Assembly: GCF_026625705.1 (NCBI RefSeq)
Contig: NZ_CP113059.1
Coordinates: 496,001 to 560,000, forward strand
From: Pedobacter sp. SL55
Lineage (GTDB): Bacteria > Bacteroidota > Bacteroidia > Sphingobacteriales > Sphingobacteriaceae
Length of the DNA stretch: 64,000 nucleotides
Direction: 5' to 3'
Of the stretch, positions 61,349 through 64,000 are shown piece after piece; position 1 is the first letter of the stretch, and the number at the start of each line of letters is the position of its first letter. Under the pieces are notes generated by a model, which saw only the letters and a program-made list of their open reading frames with translations, ran no database searches and was not told where the DNA came from. The translations under genes were made by a program, and so were the position numbers.

Positions 61349-62245
61349 CTATTTTATCTCTGCCATTAAATTAGGATAATCGGTTACAATACCATCTACG
61401 CCTAAGTTTTTAAGATAAACGATATCTTTAACCGTATTAACCGTCCACGGAATAATTTTAATGCCCGCAGCGTGGCACTTATCTACTAGCCCTTTACCTA
61501 CCAAAGGCATATATGGGCTGTAAATTGTTGGGTTAAAACCTAAAGCTTTAATGTTATTTTCAAAATCTTCTTTTTCATCAATTCCTAAAGATGTCGCAAT
61601 TTCGGGATATTTTTCGTGTAGATATTGTAGACTCCGGATATCGAACGAGTGAATGGTTACCCGTTTTTCTAATTTCTTCGCTTTTACGATTGCCATAATT
61701 AGCTCAACAAATTCTTCGGGACTAGGCTGAAACTCTCCATCGCCATTACGGATTAATTTGGTTTCGATATTATAATGAGGTTTAGTCATTTTCTTTCGCT
61801 TTGCGGCAAAAAATTCAACTTTATCAATTAAATCAGTAAGCAATGGTTTTTCTACCCTAAACTTCTCTTGGTATGGAAAACGGGGATTGGGCTTAGAACC
61901 TACATCAAACTGTTTAATTTCATCGTAGTTCATTTGGTAAATATTAAAACTTTTTTGGTTTTTAAGCGTGATTTCTTTGCCATTTGGCGCAGTGCTAATA
62001 ACATAATTAAAATAGGGTTCTTGCGATACTACCACCTGCTTGTCTTTCGAAATTACAACCTCCATTTTTAGTGTTGTTGCACCATTCTCCAAAGCTTTAA
62101 TCATGCTTGGAATGGTGTTTTCTGGCATTAAGCCTCTTGCTCCACGATTGCCTTGTACTTCGAAAACCGACGTTACCTTTTTTTGGGCAAAAGAAGCGGA
62201 AACAGTTAGACCTAGTAATAAAAAAGAAAGGATAATTTTTCTCAT
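61349..62245 (-). CDS. GDPD-fold protein, likely catalytically dead
   Basis: The protein has 298 residues with a signal peptide (to SASFAQ). The fold marks RGARGLMPENTIPSM and GVDGIVTDYPNLM are clear, but residues that catalyse are changed. The QGHRG site reads QGNRG (N33), the ligand pair E-x-D in 'TLEMDV' reads K60-M-E62, and the second His in 'VSHEP' is Q75. Active GDPDs use both His in acid-base catalysis and E/D to hold Ca2+ or Mg2+. So it is probably an exported pseudoenzyme or has an altered role. Confidence 0.88.
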   Translation of the reverse strand: MRKIILSFLLLGLTVSASFAQKKVTSVFEVQGNRGARGLMPENTIPSMIKALENGATTLKMEVVISKDKQVVVSQEPYFNYVISTAPNGKEITLKNQKSFNIYQMNYDEIKQFDVGSKPNPRFPYQEKFRVEKPLLTDLIDKVEFFAAKRKKMTKPHYNIETKLIRNGDGEFQPSPEEFVELIMAIVKAKKLEKRVTIHSFDIRSLQYLHEKYPEIATSLGIDEKEDFENNIKALGFNPTIYSPYMPLVGKGLVDKCHAAGIKIIPWTVNTVKDIVYLKNLGVDGIVTDYPNLMAEIK

Positions 62246-62333
62246 GACATCTGGATTAGCAACACTTAATATGAAGGATACTTACAAGTATAATAGTTTT
62301 ACTCAAAAATAGGGAAATAGACCGCTCTTAAAA

Positions 62334-62367
62334 CTAAAAAAGGACTTCAACTGCTGTCGAAATCCTT
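62334..62367 (-). terminator. Rho-independent terminator
   Basis: Minus strand AAGGATTTCGAC-AGCA-GTTGAAGTCCTT is followed by TTTTT. It lies 45 bp behind the NTF2-like gene. Confidence 0.8.
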
Positions 62368-62411
62368 AGTTTATATTTGATATTTGGTTTCTGAGAAACT
62401 TGCTTTATTGC

Positions 62412-63272
62412 TTATCTTTCTGCAACAGTAAATATCTGCGCTATGATGTTCCAAGTAGCATCAGCCTGGCGCTCCCAAATAAACACATAATTAAAACTTT
62501 CGCGTAAATCTGCTTTGTAGTCAATAGTTGCTATACCATAAGTGTAAGCAAAATCGCCACCCAAAGCTTTATCTGCTTGCGTAGTTTTTAGGTTAATTTT
62601 ATCTATTACGCGGTTGTTGAAAGCCAAAATTCCATCTTTACCAATAATAGCTTCCGTTCCAGGAAATAGCAAACGAGCATCTGGGTTAATAAATCCAGAG
62701 AAAGCCTGCACGCCATGGGTTTTAAGCATGGTATTCAAAGTTTTTTCGGTACTGTAAATGATATCGGTTGCTACTTTTAAATCTTTTGCCGAAGCAAATT
62801 TAGGCTTGTAGGTACCTGTAGGCTCTACAAAAGTATTTTTAGGCTCTTTGCCTTTTATTGGTTTTATGGCATCAGTTCCTAGATCCATCACTAACTGCCA
62901 ATCGCCATCTTTGCCTCTCCATACCGATAAATAATGACCATAAGTTTTACCACCAGCCACATAACTACCCGAGGTAAAGCCCCAATCTCTGCTTTTAGAT
63001 AAGCGAGCATAATTAGGCTCCCAAGTTAAATCTTTAGTATCTGGCGCTGTTGCAAAAAACTTCTTTGCATTAACCGGATTTGGACGAAATACAATACCAT
63101 CTGGTGCTGCAAACGCTGTAAAAGCTGCATTTTGACCGTCTTTTGCAACCTTCTGTGCAAATGCTTTTTCGGTGCTAACTAGAGATTTTACCGTACCGTC
63201 TGACTTTTGTGCATATACATTTGCAGTTAAAGACACGGCTAATATGGAAAGATATATTTTGTTCATGTTCAT
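62412..63272 (-). CDS. Exported protein with two NTF2-like (DUF4440) parts
   Basis: The protein has 286 residues: a signal peptide (to NVYAQ), then STEKAFAQKVAKDGQNAAFTAFA and a later YSTEKTLNTMLKTHGVQAF, both in the DUF4440/SnoaL-like pattern. It ends YVFIWERQADATWNIIAQIF. No catalytic residues can be named. Periplasmic. Confidence 0.75.
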   Translation of the reverse strand: MNMNKIYLSILAVSLTANVYAQKSDGTVKSLVSTEKAFAQKVAKDGQNAAFTAFAAPDGIVFRPNPVNAKKFFATAPDTKDLTWEPNYARLSKSRDWGFTSGSYVAGGKTYGHYLSVWRGKDGDWQLVMDLGTDAIKPIKGKEPKNTFVEPTGTYKPKFASAKDLKVATDIIYSTEKTLNTMLKTHGVQAFSGFINPDARLLFPGTEAIIGKDGILAFNNRVIDKINLKTTQADKALGGDFAYTYGIATIDYKADLRESFNYVFIWERQADATWNIIAQIFTVAER

Positions 63273-63378
63273 TTTTTGTGTTACGAAATTAAAATTTGAA
63301 GTGTTATGATGTGTAAAAAGTAATTAACAATTGCACATTTGGTTGGCTTTTGGCTAATCATTGCTGAACTATGCAGCA

Positions 63379-64000
63379 TCAATTATTGACTGTTTTTTCT
63401 CTGTAAATGGTTTCCAAAACGGTTTGTCCAACAGCTTTTAAAGTGTTTCTATCTATGTTATTTAAATTATCTAGTTGCGTGTGCCAATTGCTATAAAAAC
63501 CTGCCGCATCCGAGTAGTGGATGACATCAATTGCCGGCACTCCGGCTTGGTTAATCCAGTAATGGTCGTCAATGAGTTGGCCAGAAGTTACGTTGATAAA
63601 GTAATTACCATAACCAATTTCGGCAGCAATACTCCAAACTTTACTTACTATGCTTGGTGCGTACTTTCTAGAAACATCGTCTTGCGTAAACTGTGCATTA
63701 GCGCCGCCAACCATATCTAAATTAATTGCATAAAGTGGCTTTCCATTATTAAAAGTTGGATTTTTAGCCCAGTATTGCGAGCCTAAACACCAAGTGGTTT
63801 CGTGAGAAGTTTCATCATTTGCACTGCCATAATCTTCCAAATCCCATAAAATAAAATCTACTCCCACTTCTGGCTGTTTTTGTTGAATTTGACGAGCCAT
63901 TTCTAAAATTACCGCCACACCGCTAGCACCATCATTTGCCGCATCAAATTGTTTATCTCTCATTCCCATGTTTGGGTCTTCATCAGAAAAAGGGCGAGCA
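63379..64000 (-). CDS. M28 family metallopeptidase, N-terminal part outside the window
   Basis: The frame is open to the window edge, so the gene starts beyond 64000. DAANDGASGVAVILEMARQI, LWDLEDYG and NLDMVGG are M28 metal-site stretches, and the end has HTQLDNLNNIDRNTL with the last His ligand. Fits exported Zn aminopeptidases or glutaminyl cyclase-like proteins. Confidence 0.88.
   Translation of the reverse strand, partial: ARPFSDEDPNMGMRDKQFDAANDGASGVAVILEMARQIQQKQPEVGVDFILWDLEDYGSANDETSHETTWCLGSQYWAKNPTFNNGKPLYAINLDMVGGANAQFTQDDVSRKYAPSIVSKVWSIAAEIGYGNYFINVTSGQLIDDHYWINQAGVPAIDVIHYSDAAGFYSNWHTQLDNLNNIDRNTLKAVGQTVLETIYREKTVNN

Overview
The window is chromosomal DNA from a member of the Bacteroidota, most likely Pedobacter or a close Sphingobacteriaceae relative. 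The evidence is the low GC content, the TAnnTTTG-type promoters in front of the rRNA operon, the absence of strong Shine-Dalgarno sites, the 16S/23S text, and gene families typical of the phylum (OMP_b-brl barrel, head-GIN, split methylmalonyl-CoA mutase, S8 peptidase with a long insert). The genus is an inference.

Positions 1-10,500 are an accessory, heavily rearranged island. It holds two paralogous zincin (HExxH) lipoproteins, each followed within 1-2 nt by a small secreted protein, plus further small secreted proteins without a zincin partner. Several copies are frameshifted or reduced to fragments. Between the genes lie three families of nested palindromic repeats, a recurrent hairpin block, and an ORF-less group II intron inserted inside one repeat copy. 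Three secreted-protein genes carry a C6 tract, and in all three a seventh C would restore the reading frame. A 5' fragment of the downstream MFS gene is duplicated inside the island, so the island probably grew by repeated duplication against that flank. The layout resembles a polymorphic toxin/immunity array, but no toxin function is proven.

Positions 10,516-20,000 hold MFS and GNAT genes, an M42 aminopeptidase, and a minus-strand group of an S8 protease, a small periplasmic protein and a large outer-membrane barrel. Positions 20,200-26,050 are a complete minus-strand rRNA operon (16S-tRNAIle-tRNAAla-23S-5S) with three tandem promoters and a terminator.

Positions 26,600-38,200 are housekeeping: a CoA-binding protein, a FAD enzyme, a LemA/TPM cluster, NUDIX, dnaA with a possible origin, a methylmalonyl-CoA mutase subunit, an A-type Fe-S carrier and an ABC permease. 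Positions 38,470-50,300 are a surface-polysaccharide locus: a CpsB-like phosphatase, the nucleotide-sugar genes galE, UXS and ugd, and seven transferase-type genes including two paralog pairs. Positions 50,300-64,000 return to scattered metabolic genes: HAD, hemH, ispH, a Fic protein lacking the catalytic His, a PRTase with no normal start codon, head-GIN, rlmD, a Cu-ATPase with a CxxC protein, a GDPD-like protein lacking both catalytic His residues, an NTF2-like protein and a partial M28 peptidase.
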